From positions 9,977 to 73,976 of the forward strand of contig CAMPGR010000001.1 of assembly GCA_946885605.1 (NCBI GenBank): a stretch of DNA of 64,000 bases. The letters run 5' to 3'. Positions within the stretch are counted from its first letter, which is position 1. The number at the start of each line of letters is the position of its first letter. The translations under genes and the position numbers were made by a program. The notes under the pieces are model-generated. The model was not told where the DNA came from. It searched no databases and was given only the letters and a program-made list of their open reading frames with translations. Positions 26,336-35,244 of the stretch are shown here, piece after piece. The stretch is from an uncultured Pseudomonadota bacterium (GTDB lineage: Bacteria > Pseudomonadota > Gammaproteobacteria > Burkholderiales > SG8-41).

Positions 26336-28060
26336 ATGTACACTCTGGGCATCAATGCGGTCTTTCACGACTCGGCGGCCTGCTTGGTCGCCGACGGCGA
26401 GGTCATCGCCGCTGCCGAGGAAGAGCGGTTCACGCGCGTGAAGCACGGCAAGCGGCCGGTGCCCTTTACCACGTGGGAGCTGCCGTTTCACGCGATCGAC
26501 TACTGCCTGGAGGCGGCCAGGATCGACCTTGTGGCTATCGATTACGTCGCGTACTCCTTCAACCCCGGGATCGTCCTGGGAAAGCACCGCGGTGCAGGGA
26601 GCATTGCCCTCCCGCTCGAGCCGAGCGCGCACGCGACGCCGGATGACTGGCTTTCGCCCTGGGAGCCGCTCGCCGTTTCATATGTCGTGAACGCCGAGCG
26701 CCAGCTCATCGATGGCGTCCCGTTTCATCTGCGCCGCCGCTTCAAGGGCGCGAAAGCGGCGCGCCACTGGCAGTGGCGCTTCGTGGACCATCACCTCGCG
26801 CACGAGGCAAGCGCGTTTCTCGCGGCGCCGTACGACGACTGCGCCGTGATGACGCTCGATGGGAGAGGCGAGCGCACGAGCGCGAGCTACGGTCACTTCC
26901 ACGATGGAAGCTACCGCCGTATCGGCCACGTGTGCCTTCCGCATTCGCTGGGACTGCTCTACGAGGAGGTCACCGGATATCTCGGCTTTCTCCACTCCTC
27001 GGACGAATACAAGGTCATGGCGCTCGCGTCGTACGGCGAGCCGGTGTATGCGCCGCAGTTCCGCGAAATGGTGCGCGTCGAGGACGGGCAGTACACGATC
27101 GAGCCGTTGCGGCTCGAGGAACGGTTCGGCCCGGCGCGCGAGCGCGGCACACCGTTCGAAGCGCACCACTTCAACATCGCGCGGTCGCTCCAGCTCGTGC
27201 TCGAAGAGAGCGTCATCGCGCTGGCGCGCTGGCTCAAGCGCGTGACGGGCAGCGAAAATCTGTGCCTGGCGGGCGGTGTTGCGTTGAACTGCGTCATGAA
27301 TGCTCGCCTGCGCGATGCGGGAGTGTTCCGCCGGGTGTGGGTGCAACCGGCCGCCGGCGACGCCGGCACGGCTCTCGGGGCAGCGCTCTGGACCGACTGG
27401 CGTGCGCGCGGCGGGAAGCGCCGCTACCGCATGGAGCACGCTTACCTCGGCCCGGAGTACGGGGAAGCCGAGGTCCGGTCGCTGCTCGATTACGCAAAGC
27501 TTCCCTACCGCCGCGCGGACGACATCGCCGAGGAGACCGCGGCCATCCTCGCCGCCGATCGCATTGTCGGCTGGTTTCAGGGCCGCATGGAATTCGGCCC
27601 GCGGGCGCTCGGGGCGCGCTCGATCCTCGCTTCGCCGCTGACAGCGGAGATCCAGCACCGCTTGAACGCTATCAAGGATCGCGAGGATTTCCGCCCGGTG
27701 GCGCCGGTCGTGCTGGAGGAAGAGGCGGGCAAATGGTTTGCGGGCGCGGAGGTCTCGCCCTTCATGCTCTTCGTGTACGACGTCATGAGCGAGCGCGCAT
27801 CGCGCATACCGGGTGTCCGCCACGTGGATGGCACGGCACGGATACAGACCGTCAATGCGCGTCAGCATCCACTCTACTATCGACTGATCAAGGCGTTCCA
27901 GCGGCGCACCGACGTGCCGGTCCTCGTCAACACTTCGTTCAATACGCAAGGCGAGCCGATCGTATGCACGCCGCGGGACGCCGTGCGCTGCTTCATGACT
28001 TCTCCACTGGATGCGCTCGTCATCGGACCCTACATTCTCGAGAAACACGCCCGTGCGTGA
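26336..28060 (+). CDS. Carbamoyltransferase, NodU/CmcH family
   Basis: A 574-residue carbamoyltransferase. The N-terminal Kae1-like domain has LGINAVFHDSAACLV, EEERFTRVKHGK and the metal motif DHHLAHEASAF. CLAGGVALNCVMNARL and RMEFGPRALGARSIL are the family's carbamoyl and C-terminal blocks; LVNTSFNTQGEPIVCTP closes the protein. The enzyme would transfer a carbamoyl group from carbamoyl phosphate to a hydroxyl of a sugar or secondary metabolite. It lies between two GT9 genes, which suggests that a glycan is the acceptor. The start ATG 26336 is chosen because it opens the conserved TLGINAVFHD. Confidence 0.92.
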   Translation: MYTLGINAVFHDSAACLVADGEVIAAAEEERFTRVKHGKRPVPFTTWELPFHAIDYCLEAARIDLVAIDYVAYSFNPGIVLGKHRGAGSIALPLEPSAHATPDDWLSPWEPLAVSYVVNAERQLIDGVPFHLRRRFKGAKAARHWQWRFVDHHLAHEASAFLAAPYDDCAVMTLDGRGERTSASYGHFHDGSYRRIGHVCLPHSLGLLYEEVTGYLGFLHSSDEYKVMALASYGEPVYAPQFREMVRVEDGQYTIEPLRLEERFGPARERGTPFEAHHFNIARSLQLVLEESVIALARWLKRVTGSENLCLAGGVALNCVMNARLRDAGVFRRVWVQPAAGDAGTALGAALWTDWRARGGKRRYRMEHAYLGPEYGEAEVRSLLDYAKLPYRRADDIAEETAAILAADRIVGWFQGRMEFGPRALGARSILASPLTAEIQHRLNAIKDREDFRPVAPVVLEEEAGKWFAGAEVSPFMLFVYDVMSERASRIPGVRHVDGTARIQTVNARQHPLYYRLIKAFQRRTDVPVLVNTSFNTQGEPIVCTPRDAVRCFMTSPLDALVIGPYILEKHARA

Positions 28061-29168
28061 AGTGCTGGACGAAGCGCCGCAGGGGCGCGCCTGCCGCGTC
28101 GGATGGCCGCAGAAAATCCTTGTGATCCGCGCGCTGCAGCTCGGGGATCTCCTGTGTGCGGTGCCTGCGCTGCGCGCCCTGCGCAGCGCGTTTCCCGGCG
28201 CGCGCGTAACGCTGGCCGGGCTGCCGTGGGCGCGCGAGTTCGCCGCACGCTTCAACCGCTACGTGGACGACTTCATCGAATTTCCGGGATTCCCGGGGCT
28301 GCCCGAGCGCGAATGCGATTTGCGTGGCGTACCGCAGTTCCTGCACGAAGTGCAGGCACGGCGCTTCGACCTCGCGCTGCAGTTGCACGGCAGCGGACGG
28401 CTGCTCAATCCGCTCACCGCGCTTTTCGGCGCGCACCGGTGCGCGGGCTTCTATACGGAGGGCGCCTACTGCCCGGATCCTGAGCGCTTCTTTGTGTGGC
28501 GGGAAAGCGAGCACGAGATCGTACGCTACCTGCGCCTCATGCACGAGCTTGGCATCGTCGCCTGCGACACCAGCCTCGAATTTCCCATCACCGAGCAGGA
28601 TCGTGCGGTATGCGAGGCCATCGCCTCGCGGTTCGGACTGGAGCCGGGGCGCTATCTATGCGTCCATCCCGGCTCGCAGCTTCCTTCGCGCCGCTGGCCG
28701 GCCGCGCGTTTCGCCGCGGTTGCGGACGATCTTGCCGGCGCGGGCTTTGACGTCGTGCTGACCGGCACGGCGCACGAGGCGCCGCTCGCGCGAAGCGTGA
28801 GCGCAGCGTTGCATCACGCCGCCATCGACCTGACCGGCGCGACTTCACTGGGCGCGCTGGCGGCACTCATCGCAGACGCGGCGCTTCTCGTCTGCAACGA
28901 CACCGGCGTTTCGCACATTGCCGCGGCGCTCCGGACGCCGAGCGTCGTCATCTGCTGCGGCTCGGACTTCAGGCGCTGGGCGCCGCTCGATCGCGATCGC
29001 CACCGCGTGCTGCATCACCCGGTCCCATGCCGGCCGTGCCTGTACCGCGCTTGTCCCATCGGCCATCCGTGTGCGAACGGCGTCGAGCCCCAGGGAGTGG
29101 TGGCCGAAGCGCGGCGGCTCCTTGCCGAGTACTCCTCCCCGAAGGGGAGCACCGCATGCGCCGGCTGA
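28053..29168 (+). CDS. Glycosyltransferase family 9 protein, copy B
   Basis: A 371-residue GT9 enzyme. It has ILVIRALQLGDLLCAVPALR and LAGLPWAREFAARF near the N-terminus, HPGSQLPSRRWP and CNDTGVSHIAAALRTP for the donor. A Cys motif CRPCLYRACPIGHPC ends it, like copy A. GTG 28053 overlaps the carbamoyltransferase stop by 8 bp; no better start is nearby. It resembles the GT9 at 44292-45278, with matching PALRxLR and GLPWA blocks, so the two are paralogues. Confidence 0.87.
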   Translation: MREVLDEAPQGRACRVGWPQKILVIRALQLGDLLCAVPALRALRSAFPGARVTLAGLPWAREFAARFNRYVDDFIEFPGFPGLPERECDLRGVPQFLHEVQARRFDLALQLHGSGRLLNPLTALFGAHRCAGFYTEGAYCPDPERFFVWRESEHEIVRYLRLMHELGIVACDTSLEFPITEQDRAVCEAIASRFGLEPGRYLCVHPGSQLPSRRWPAARFAAVADDLAGAGFDVVLTGTAHEAPLARSVSAALHHAAIDLTGATSLGALAALIADAALLVCNDTGVSHIAAALRTPSVVICCGSDFRRWAPLDRDRHRVLHHPVPCRPCLYRACPIGHPCANGVEPQGVVAEARRLLAEYSSPKGSTACAG

Positions 29169-30103
29169 AGATCCTCACCTGGCATACGCACGGGAGTTAC
29201 CTCCATTACCTCACGCAGGCGCCGCACGACTTCTACGTGCTGTCCAGGCCCGAGCGCCCGCCCGGCTATACCGGGCGCTCAGGTCACTTACCATGGGGAC
29301 CCAACGTGCACGACCTGCCGGTCGCCGAGGCGCGAGCGCAGTCGCTCGATTGCATCCTCTTCCAGGACGACCATCAGTACCTGCGCGACCGGTACGAGTA
29401 TCTCACCGACGCGCAGCAGCGGCTGCCACGAATCTATCTCGAGCACGATCCGCCGCGCGGGAGTCCGACTGACGAGCGGCACCCAGTCGACGATCCCGGC
29501 ATGCTGCTCGTGCATGTCACGCCATACAACGCACTGATGTGGGACAGCGGCCGCACGCCGACGCGCGTGATCGAGCACGGGGTCATCGCCCCGGACGGCG
29601 TGCGCTATCGTGGGGAGTTGCCGCGCGGGCTCGTGATCGTGAACCACCTCGGCCGCCGCGGGCGGCGGCTTGGGGCGGACGTATTCGAGGCGGTGCGTCG
29701 GCGGGTGCCGCTCGATCTCGTCGGAATGGCCTCGGAGGAGTGCGGCGGGCTGGGCGAGATCCGCCACGCCGAGCTTGGCGCATTCGCGGCGCAGTACCGG
29801 TTTCTCTTCAACCCCATCCGCCATACGAGCCTCGGTCTTGCGGTGCTCGAGGCGATGATGGTCGGACTGCCGGTCGTCGCCCTGGCCACTACCGAGATGG
29901 CAACGGTCGTGCAGAACGGCGTGAACGGCTATGCCGATACCCGGATCGATACGCTCGTCGAGCACATGAACCGGCTCCTGTCCGATCCGGAGCACGCGCA
30001 GCGGCTGAGCTGCGGCGCCCGTGCCGTGGCTGCGCGGCGCTTCAACATCGAGCGCTTCGTGCGCGAGTGGGACGCCGCGTTCCGATCGGTCGTGCGGGGC
30101 TGA
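29156..30103 (+). CDS. Glycosyltransferase (GT-B, group 1-like)
   Basis: A 315-residue protein. It begins with RRLKILTWHTHGSYLHYLTQ. The middle has IYLEHDPPRG, VIEHGVIAP and LGRRGRRLGADV. The C-terminal half has PIRHTSLGLAVLEAMMVGLP, which is the Glu-containing donor site of GT-B group-1 enzymes. It ends with FNIERFVREWDAAF. The donor and acceptor are unknown. GGGGAG lies 5-10 bases before ATG 29156; the gene overlaps the GT9 stop by 13 bp. Confidence 0.78.
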   Translation: MRRLKILTWHTHGSYLHYLTQAPHDFYVLSRPERPPGYTGRSGHLPWGPNVHDLPVAEARAQSLDCILFQDDHQYLRDRYEYLTDAQQRLPRIYLEHDPPRGSPTDERHPVDDPGMLLVHVTPYNALMWDSGRTPTRVIEHGVIAPDGVRYRGELPRGLVIVNHLGRRGRRLGADVFEAVRRRVPLDLVGMASEECGGLGEIRHAELGAFAAQYRFLFNPIRHTSLGLAVLEAMMVGLPVVALATTEMATVVQNGVNGYADTRIDTLVEHMNRLLSDPEHAQRLSCGARAVAARRFNIERFVREWDAAFRSVVRG

Positions 30104-30138
30104 TCGCGGCATGCTGCTTGCTTCCCTTTACATCCGAC

Positions 30139-30142
30139 GGAG
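30139..30142 (+). promoter_or_regulatory. Shine-Dalgarno GGAG selecting a TTG start
   Basis: GGAG lies six bases before TTG 30149. The following residues [12 protein letters not shown] are the normal start of the epimerase family, so TTG is supported. Confidence 0.55.
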
Positions 30143-30148
30143 CAGCGA

Positions 30149-31135
30149 TTGCGCAAGACGATACTCGTGACGGGCGGTGCGGGCTTTCTCGGCTCTCACC
30201 TGTGCGAGCACCTCGTGAACACGGGGCGCGAGGTCCTCTGTGTGGACAATCTTTCCACCGGTGCCTACTCGAACATTGCCTCTCTCGTCGGCGATTCCCG
30301 TTTTGCGTTCCTTCATCACGATGTCCGCCAGCCGCTCGATGCGCAGCCGCACGCCATATGCAACCTCGCGTGCCCTGCCTCGCCCGCGCAATACCAGGCC
30401 GATCCCATTGCCACCGTGAGGACCAGCGTGCTGGGGGCCCTGAATCTGCTCGAGCTTGCGCGGCGTAGCGGCGCGTGCATCCTTCAGGCCTCCACCAGCG
30501 AAGTCTACGGCGATCCGCGGGTGCACCCGCAGAAGGAATCGTATTGGGGCCACGTGAATCCGGTCGGGCCGCGTGCCTGCTACGACGAGGGCAAGCGCTG
30601 CGCCGAGACGCTCTTCAGCGATTACCGGCGCCGTTACGGCGTCATCACAAGAATCGCGCGCATTTTCAACACTTACGGCCCACGCATGCAACCGGACGAC
30701 GGGCGCGTGGTTTCGAACTTCATCGTGCAGGCGCTGCGCAATCGGCCCCTCACGATCTACGGCGACGGCAGCCAGACGCGCTCGTTCTGTTACGTGGGCG
30801 ATCTCATCGAGGCGCTGGTGCGGTTCATGGACGCCCCGGATGAATGGAGCGGGCCGCTCAACCTGGGCAACCCGAACGAATGCAGCGTGCTCGAGCTCGC
30901 CGAGCGAGTGATCGCCATGACCGGCGCGAAGTCCGCTATCGTCTTCGAGCCATTGCCCCACGACGATCCCGCAAGGCGCTGCCCCGATATCTTCCAAGCG
31001 AAGCGTCTCCTTCAATGGGCGCCGCGCGTGTCGCTGGAGGAAGGGTTGAGGCGCACGATCACCTACTTCGATGAGCGGCTGTGCCGTGGAAGGGGGCCCC
31101 CGGCGCGGCGCGCCGTCCCTTCCGGAGCCGTGTGA
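30149..31135 (+). CDS. UDP-glucuronate decarboxylase-like (UDP-xylose synthase) SDR
   Basis: A 328-residue extended SDR. The NAD motif is [17 protein letters not shown] and DNLSTG. The UXS signature [18 protein letters not shown] is present, as are [10 protein letters not shown] and [12 protein letters not shown] (Tyr-x-x-x-Lys). [19 protein letters not shown] is also typical. The enzyme would turn UDP-glucuronate into UDP-xylose. UDP-glucose dehydrogenase, which makes its substrate, is encoded at 37073-38455. TTG start follows GGAG. The C-terminal tail is basic and Pro-rich and may be a non-conserved extension. Confidence 0.88.
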   Translation: MRKTILVTGGAGFLGSHLCEHLVNTGREVLCVDNLSTGAYSNIASLVGDSRFAFLHHDVRQPLDAQPHAICNLACPASPAQYQADPIATVRTSVLGALNLLELARRSGACILQASTSEVYGDPRVHPQKESYWGHVNPVGPRACYDEGKRCAETLFSDYRRRYGVITRIARIFNTYGPRMQPDDGRVVSNFIVQALRNRPLTIYGDGSQTRSFCYVGDLIEALVRFMDAPDEWSGPLNLGNPNECSVLELAERVIAMTGAKSAIVFEPLPHDDPARRCPDIFQAKRLLQWAPRVSLEEGLRRTITYFDERLCRGRGPPARRAVPSGAV

Positions 31136-31194
31136 GGGCCCGTTGGCCGGTCTGATGCACGTTCGGTGGCCTTGCTTGACGAGCCACATGATCC

Positions 31195-33846
31195 ATGCCC
31201 TCTGATCGCTCCATCGCACGCAATGTGTTGCGGATCCTTGCCGCCTCGGCCTGGCGCTTCCGCAACCGCATCCTCGCTGCGCTCGCCCTTCTGCTGCTCG
31301 CGAAGGCCGCGACCGTCGCCGTACCGATCGCGCTGAAGCAGATCATCGACGGCTTCAGCACCGAGCAGGCGACCTACGTGCTGCCGGTGTTCATGCTGAT
31401 CGCGTACGCGCTGCTGCGTTTCGGCGGCACGCTCTTCGGCGAGTTGCGCGATCTCGTGTTTGCCCGCGTCACGCAGCAGACTGTCGCCGACTTCACGGCG
31501 CGCGTCTTCGAGCACCTGCTCGCCCTCACGCCGCGCTTTCACGCGACGCGCGAGACCGGGCGCCTCACGCGCGAGGTGGAACGCGGCACCGCCGGCATCG
31601 GGTTTCTGTTCAGCGTCGCGCTGTTCACGATCCTTCCCACTTTCGTCGAGATCGTCGCCGTCATGGCGATCATCGCCGGGAATTACGGGTACTGGCCGAC
31701 CACCATCATAGCCGTCACGTTCGCGGTGTACACGACCTTCACCGTCGCGTTCACCGAGCGGCGGATGGTCTATCAACGCGCGTTGAACGAGCTCGACTCG
31801 CGGGCCAACAGCCGGCTCGTGGACAGCCTGCTCAACTACGAAGTCGTGAAGTATTACGCCAACGAGCGCTACGAAGTCTCCCGTTTCCGATCGATCATGC
31901 AGGACTGGGTGGAGGCGGGCATTCGCAACCAGCAGCGTCTCTCGGCGCTGCACGTCGGGCAGAGCGCCATCATCGCGGTGGGCGTCGCCACGATCATGCT
32001 CTACGCGAGCGTGAAGGTGGTGAACGGCACGATGACGGTGGGCGATCTCGTGCTCGTCAATGCGTACGTGATCCAGGTGTGTCTCCCGCTCAACGCCCTC
32101 GGTTTCGTCTTCCGGCAGGCGAAGGATGCGCTGGTCAACGTGGAGCGTCTCTTCGCGCTCCTCGAGGAAAAGCCGGATATAGTGGACATTCCGGGGGCGC
32201 GCCCGCTCGTCGTGCGCGTCGCGGAGGTAAGGTTCGATCACGTGGTCTTCGGCTACAATCCGAGCCGCGTCATTCTGCACGACATCAACTTCCGCATCCC
32301 GCCCGGTCAAACGCTCGCCGTGGTCGGCGGGAGCGGCTCGGGCAAGTCCACCATTGCCCGGCTGCTGCTCCGCTTCTATGACGTGCGCGAAGGCAGCATC
32401 GCGGTGGACGAGCAGGACATCCGCTACGTCACGCAAAAGAGCCTGCGCGACGCGATCGGGATCGTTCCACAGGACACGGTGCTCTTCAACGAAACCATCT
32501 ACTTCAACATCGCTTACGGGCGTCCCGATGCCAGCCGCGAGGAAGTGCTTGCGGCTGCGCGCGCGGCGCGCGTGCACGACTTCGTGGTGGCGCTGCCCGA
32601 GCAATACGATACGGTGGTGGGCGAGCGCGGCTTGAACCTCTCGGGCGGCGAGAAGCAGCGGGTCGCCATTGCGCGCGCCATCCTCAAGAACCCGCCCATC
32701 ATCATCTTCGACGAAGCCACTTCGGCGCTCGATGCGCGCGCCGAGCAGGCGATCCAGGCGGAGCTCGATCGGATTGCAGAGAACCGCACCACGCTCGTCA
32801 TCGCACACCGCATGTCCACCATCGTCGGCGCCGACGAGATCCTGGTGCTCGAGCACGGGCGGGTGGTCGAGCGCGGCACGCATGCAGCGCTGCTCGACCA
32901 GGGCGGCATCTATGCGCAGATGTGGTCGGTACAGCAGCAGGAGCGCGAGCTGCAGCATGTGGAGAGAAAGCTTGCGCTGCAGCCGGTGAACCTTGCGACG
33001 GTCGTTGCGTCGGTGGTGGACGCGCTGCGTGCGGAGATCGAAGCGAAGAAGATCAACCTGTACGCTGTCATCTCTTCGGAGGCGCGCGTCGTCGGCGATC
33101 CGAGCCTCATCCAGCAGGCGGTCTGGGATTTGTGCGCCAATGCGATACAGGCCACACCCGAGGGCGGGCGCGTCGAGATCCGGGTCGAAGAAACCGACGC
33201 GGAGGCACGGCTTACGGTCACCGACACCGGCGATGCGCGCGTCATGGCAGGCGAGGAGGGCTCCACGGAGCGCTCGGCGGATGTGCTGCGGGCCCGGGCC
33301 ATCGCGGAACAGCACGGGGGTCATCTCGTCATGGTTCAGGTTGCCGATGTGCCCGGAAGCAGCTACATGATGACCTTGCCGCTGCGGCCGGAGCTGCCGC
33401 CTCTCGTCACACCGCGGCAGCTGGCGGTGACTTCCGACGAGCAGCTCGAGCCGCCGCGCCTCGACGACCTCAAGGTCATGCTCATCGACGATGACGAGGA
33501 CAGCGCCGAGCTGCAGCGGGTGCTCGAGGAAAGGGGCGCGCGCGTCGAGACTTTTGTCCGCGCGGCCGACGCGTTGCGCGCGCTCGAGTCGCGCAACTAC
33601 CCGGAGTGGCCGGACATTATCATTTCCGATATCGCGCTCCCCGACCAAGACGGATACAGCGTGATCCGGCAGGTGCGGGCGCTCGAGGAAGAACGTGAGA
33701 CGGAGCTCGCCGCCCGCACGCCTGCCATCGCGCTCGGCATCGAAGAGGACAGCACGCGCGCGCTGCTCGCCGGGTTCCAGATGCAGCTCCCGAAGCCGGT
33801 GAAACCGCAGGAGCTCTTGACCGCGGTGCGCCACCTCGGGTCGTAG
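31195..33846 (+). CDS. Fusion protein: ABC exporter (Atm1-like) + histidine-kinase-like ATPase + receiver domain
   Basis: An 883-residue protein with four parts in one uninterrupted frame. (1) About 20-320: an ABC exporter membrane domain with about six hydrophobic segments. (2) About 340-580: the ATPase, with Walker A GGSGSGKST (378-386), Q-loop Q426, signature LSGGEKQR (482-), Walker B IIIFDEATSALD with E507, and H538. (3) About 600-735: a GHKL-type domain with an N-box DLCANAIQA (N649) and a G1-like DTGDA (677-681), where the second Gly is Ala. No DHp helix with a phosphorylatable His is seen. (4) About 755-880: a receiver with acidic residues IDDDEDS (764-769), phospho-Asp D812 (IISDIALPD) and K867; the usual Thr/Ser after the fourth strand is Gly848. 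Atm1-like exporters move lipid- or thiol-linked compounds. The start is 59 bp after the UXS stop. Confidence 0.9.
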   Translation: MPSDRSIARNVLRILAASAWRFRNRILAALALLLLAKAATVAVPIALKQIIDGFSTEQATYVLPVFMLIAYALLRFGGTLFGELRDLVFARVTQQTVADFTARVFEHLLALTPRFHATRETGRLTREVERGTAGIGFLFSVALFTILPTFVEIVAVMAIIAGNYGYWPTTIIAVTFAVYTTFTVAFTERRMVYQRALNELDSRANSRLVDSLLNYEVVKYYANERYEVSRFRSIMQDWVEAGIRNQQRLSALHVGQSAIIAVGVATIMLYASVKVVNGTMTVGDLVLVNAYVIQVCLPLNALGFVFRQAKDALVNVERLFALLEEKPDIVDIPGARPLVVRVAEVRFDHVVFGYNPSRVILHDINFRIPPGQTLAVVGGSGSGKSTIARLLLRFYDVREGSIAVDEQDIRYVTQKSLRDAIGIVPQDTVLFNETIYFNIAYGRPDASREEVLAAARAARVHDFVVALPEQYDTVVGERGLNLSGGEKQRVAIARAILKNPPIIIFDEATSALDARAEQAIQAELDRIAENRTTLVIAHRMSTIVGADEILVLEHGRVVERGTHAALLDQGGIYAQMWSVQQQERELQHVERKLALQPVNLATVVASVVDALRAEIEAKKINLYAVISSEARVVGDPSLIQQAVWDLCANAIQATPEGGRVEIRVEETDAEARLTVTDTGDARVMAGEEGSTERSADVLRARAIAEQHGGHLVMVQVADVPGSSYMMTLPLRPELPPLVTPRQLAVTSDEQLEPPRLDDLKVMLIDDDEDSAELQRVLEERGARVETFVRAADALRALESRNYPEWPDIIISDIALPDQDGYSVIRQVRALEEERETELAARTPAIALGIEEDSTRALLAGFQMQLPKPVKPQELLTAVRHLGS

Positions 33847-33876
33847 GGCGCCATGCGGCAAACGAAAGGAGCGTAA

Positions 33877-34338
33877 ATGGAACATTCGAGGCATATCGAT
33901 CGCGAAGCCGGCCGCGAGGCGCTTGCGTTTGTGGCGCCGCTGCTCGAGCGCGCCGTCACCGATTCCACTATCGGGCAGCGACCGGGCGTACTCTACGATC
34001 ATGAACCCGACCCGCAGGCACGGGGAGTCGAGCTTCGACGAGTCGATACACTCGTCGAGCACGCCGTGGGCAAACCGCGCGAAGCGTGGGATGCCGACTA
34101 TGCCGACTACGCGCGCAAGAAGGCAAGCGTGAGCTGGCAGAGCGGTCTCGAGAGCGGCGACGAGCGCACGAGGTCGTACTGGAGCAAGCAAGGGCAGACG
34201 ACGGCGCTCGCAGGCGCAGTGGTGATCGATGGGATCGTGGTCGCAGTGAGCGGCGCGGAACCGCTCTTTGACGAAGTCTTCGCCGGCTCGATTGCGCTCG
34301 CCCTCCGCGCCGCGATCAGACGGCGTGAGAAGGCGTGA
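33877..34338 (+). CDS. Hypothetical protein following the ABC-kinase-receiver fusion
   Basis: A 153-residue soluble protein with no recognised family. It is rich in Glu and Arg. A C-terminal segment with GAVVIDGIVVAVSG and FDEVFAGSIALALRAAI is mildly hydrophobic and faintly resembles HbpS/GlcG-type folds, but this is too weak to name. AAAGGAG is 7 bases before the ATG, so translation is well supported. It follows the fusion gene by 30 bp and may be its partner. It converges on the GT2 gene with 3 bp between stops. Confidence 0.65.
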   Translation: MEHSRHIDREAGREALAFVAPLLERAVTDSTIGQRPGVLYDHEPDPQARGVELRRVDTLVEHAVGKPREAWDADYADYARKKASVSWQSGLESGDERTRSYWSKQGQTTALAGAVVIDGIVVAVSGAEPLFDEVFAGSIALALRAAIRRREKA

Positions 34339-34341
34339 GCC

Positions 34342-35244
34342 TCATAGCGGCCGCAACGGCCACTGAGCCCGCTGCCAGTGCTCGAGCATCGTGCAGAGCG
34401 CCTCGACGCGCGGCGGAATCACGCGTCGCTTGCGCAGCACCCAGGGCAGCCCCCGCAAGGCGTGGGTAAGTCCCGAGAGCGCGTCGTGCGTCGAATCGGC
34501 TCGGGCCAGAATGTCCGCGGTGCACGCGAGCGCACTTCCGAGCGGTCTCCGAAGCCATGCTACCCAGAGTGCGTTGCGCAGCGTCTGGCGCTGGCGTGCA
34601 GCGGCGTTGCGGCGGGTGGATGGATAGTGATGCACGGTAAGCTCTCTCGAGTACACGATGACGTGCCCGCGCGCGACGATATCGATCGCGAGCAGCGCCT
34701 CCTCGCCCCCGATCAGGAATTTGGGTTCGTATCCGCCGCTCTCGAGAAATGCGTCGCGCCGGAACACGCAGGCGCCGGCGAGAAAGCCGAGGACTGCCTT
34801 GCCCGGTAGACCGGTGGAGGGCAGAGGGCTTGCTTCCATCATCGTGCACGCCGGGTCCTCGCGCTGCCGGGCCCCGACCAGGACGTGCGCGGTCAACACC
34901 GCGATGCCCGGCCAGGCATCGAGAATCTCGGATGCGCGCGCAAGCGAGCCCGGCGCCCAGATTGTGTCGTCGTCGCAAAACGCGACATAAGGTGTTTTGA
35001 CGCTGCGCACCCCCGCGTTGCGGGCGGCCGCGCCGATATTCTCCGGCAGGCGTAACAGCGTGACGGCTGGAAAACTTTCGGCAATACGCTCCGGCGTGCC
35101 GTCGGCGGAGCCGTTGTCTACCACGACGAGGTGTGGCTTCTCCGGCAACGCAGCCATGTGCCGGACGGTGTTCAACACCTCCCCTGCACGATTGTGCGTC
35201 AGAATGACGGCGGACACTCGAAGCGAGCGATCGCGCATCTCCAT
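34342..35244 (-). CDS. Glycosyltransferase family 2 protein
   Basis: A 300-residue GT2 enzyme. The GT-A fold has VSAVILTHNRAGEV, VVDNGSADGT, and a DxD-like metal motif FCDDDTIW. FLAGACVFRRDAFLESGG fits the acceptor region. A basic C-terminus of about 70 residues follows. It would add a sugar to an unknown lipid or protein acceptor. The ATG at 35244 overlaps the PIG-L stop by one base (TGATG). It is the last gene of a four-gene minus-strand unit headed by UDP-glucose dehydrogenase. Confidence 0.88.
   Translation of the reverse strand: MEMRDRSLRVSAVILTHNRAGEVLNTVRHMAALPEKPHLVVVDNGSADGTPERIAESFPAVTLLRLPENIGAAARNAGVRSVKTPYVAFCDDDTIWAPGSLARASEILDAWPGIAVLTAHVLVGARQREDPACTMMEASPLPSTGLPGKAVLGFLAGACVFRRDAFLESGGYEPKFLIGGEEALLAIDIVARGHVIVYSRELTVHHYPSTRRNAAARQRQTLRNALWVAWLRRPLGSALACTADILARADSTHDALSGLTHALRGLPWVLRKRRVIPPRVEALCTMLEHWQRAQWPLRPL

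Noticed and set aside
31063..34191. A 1042-codon minus-strand frame
   Set aside because: It is antisense to the ABC fusion gene; composition is typical of a GC-rich shadow and it has no family motif.
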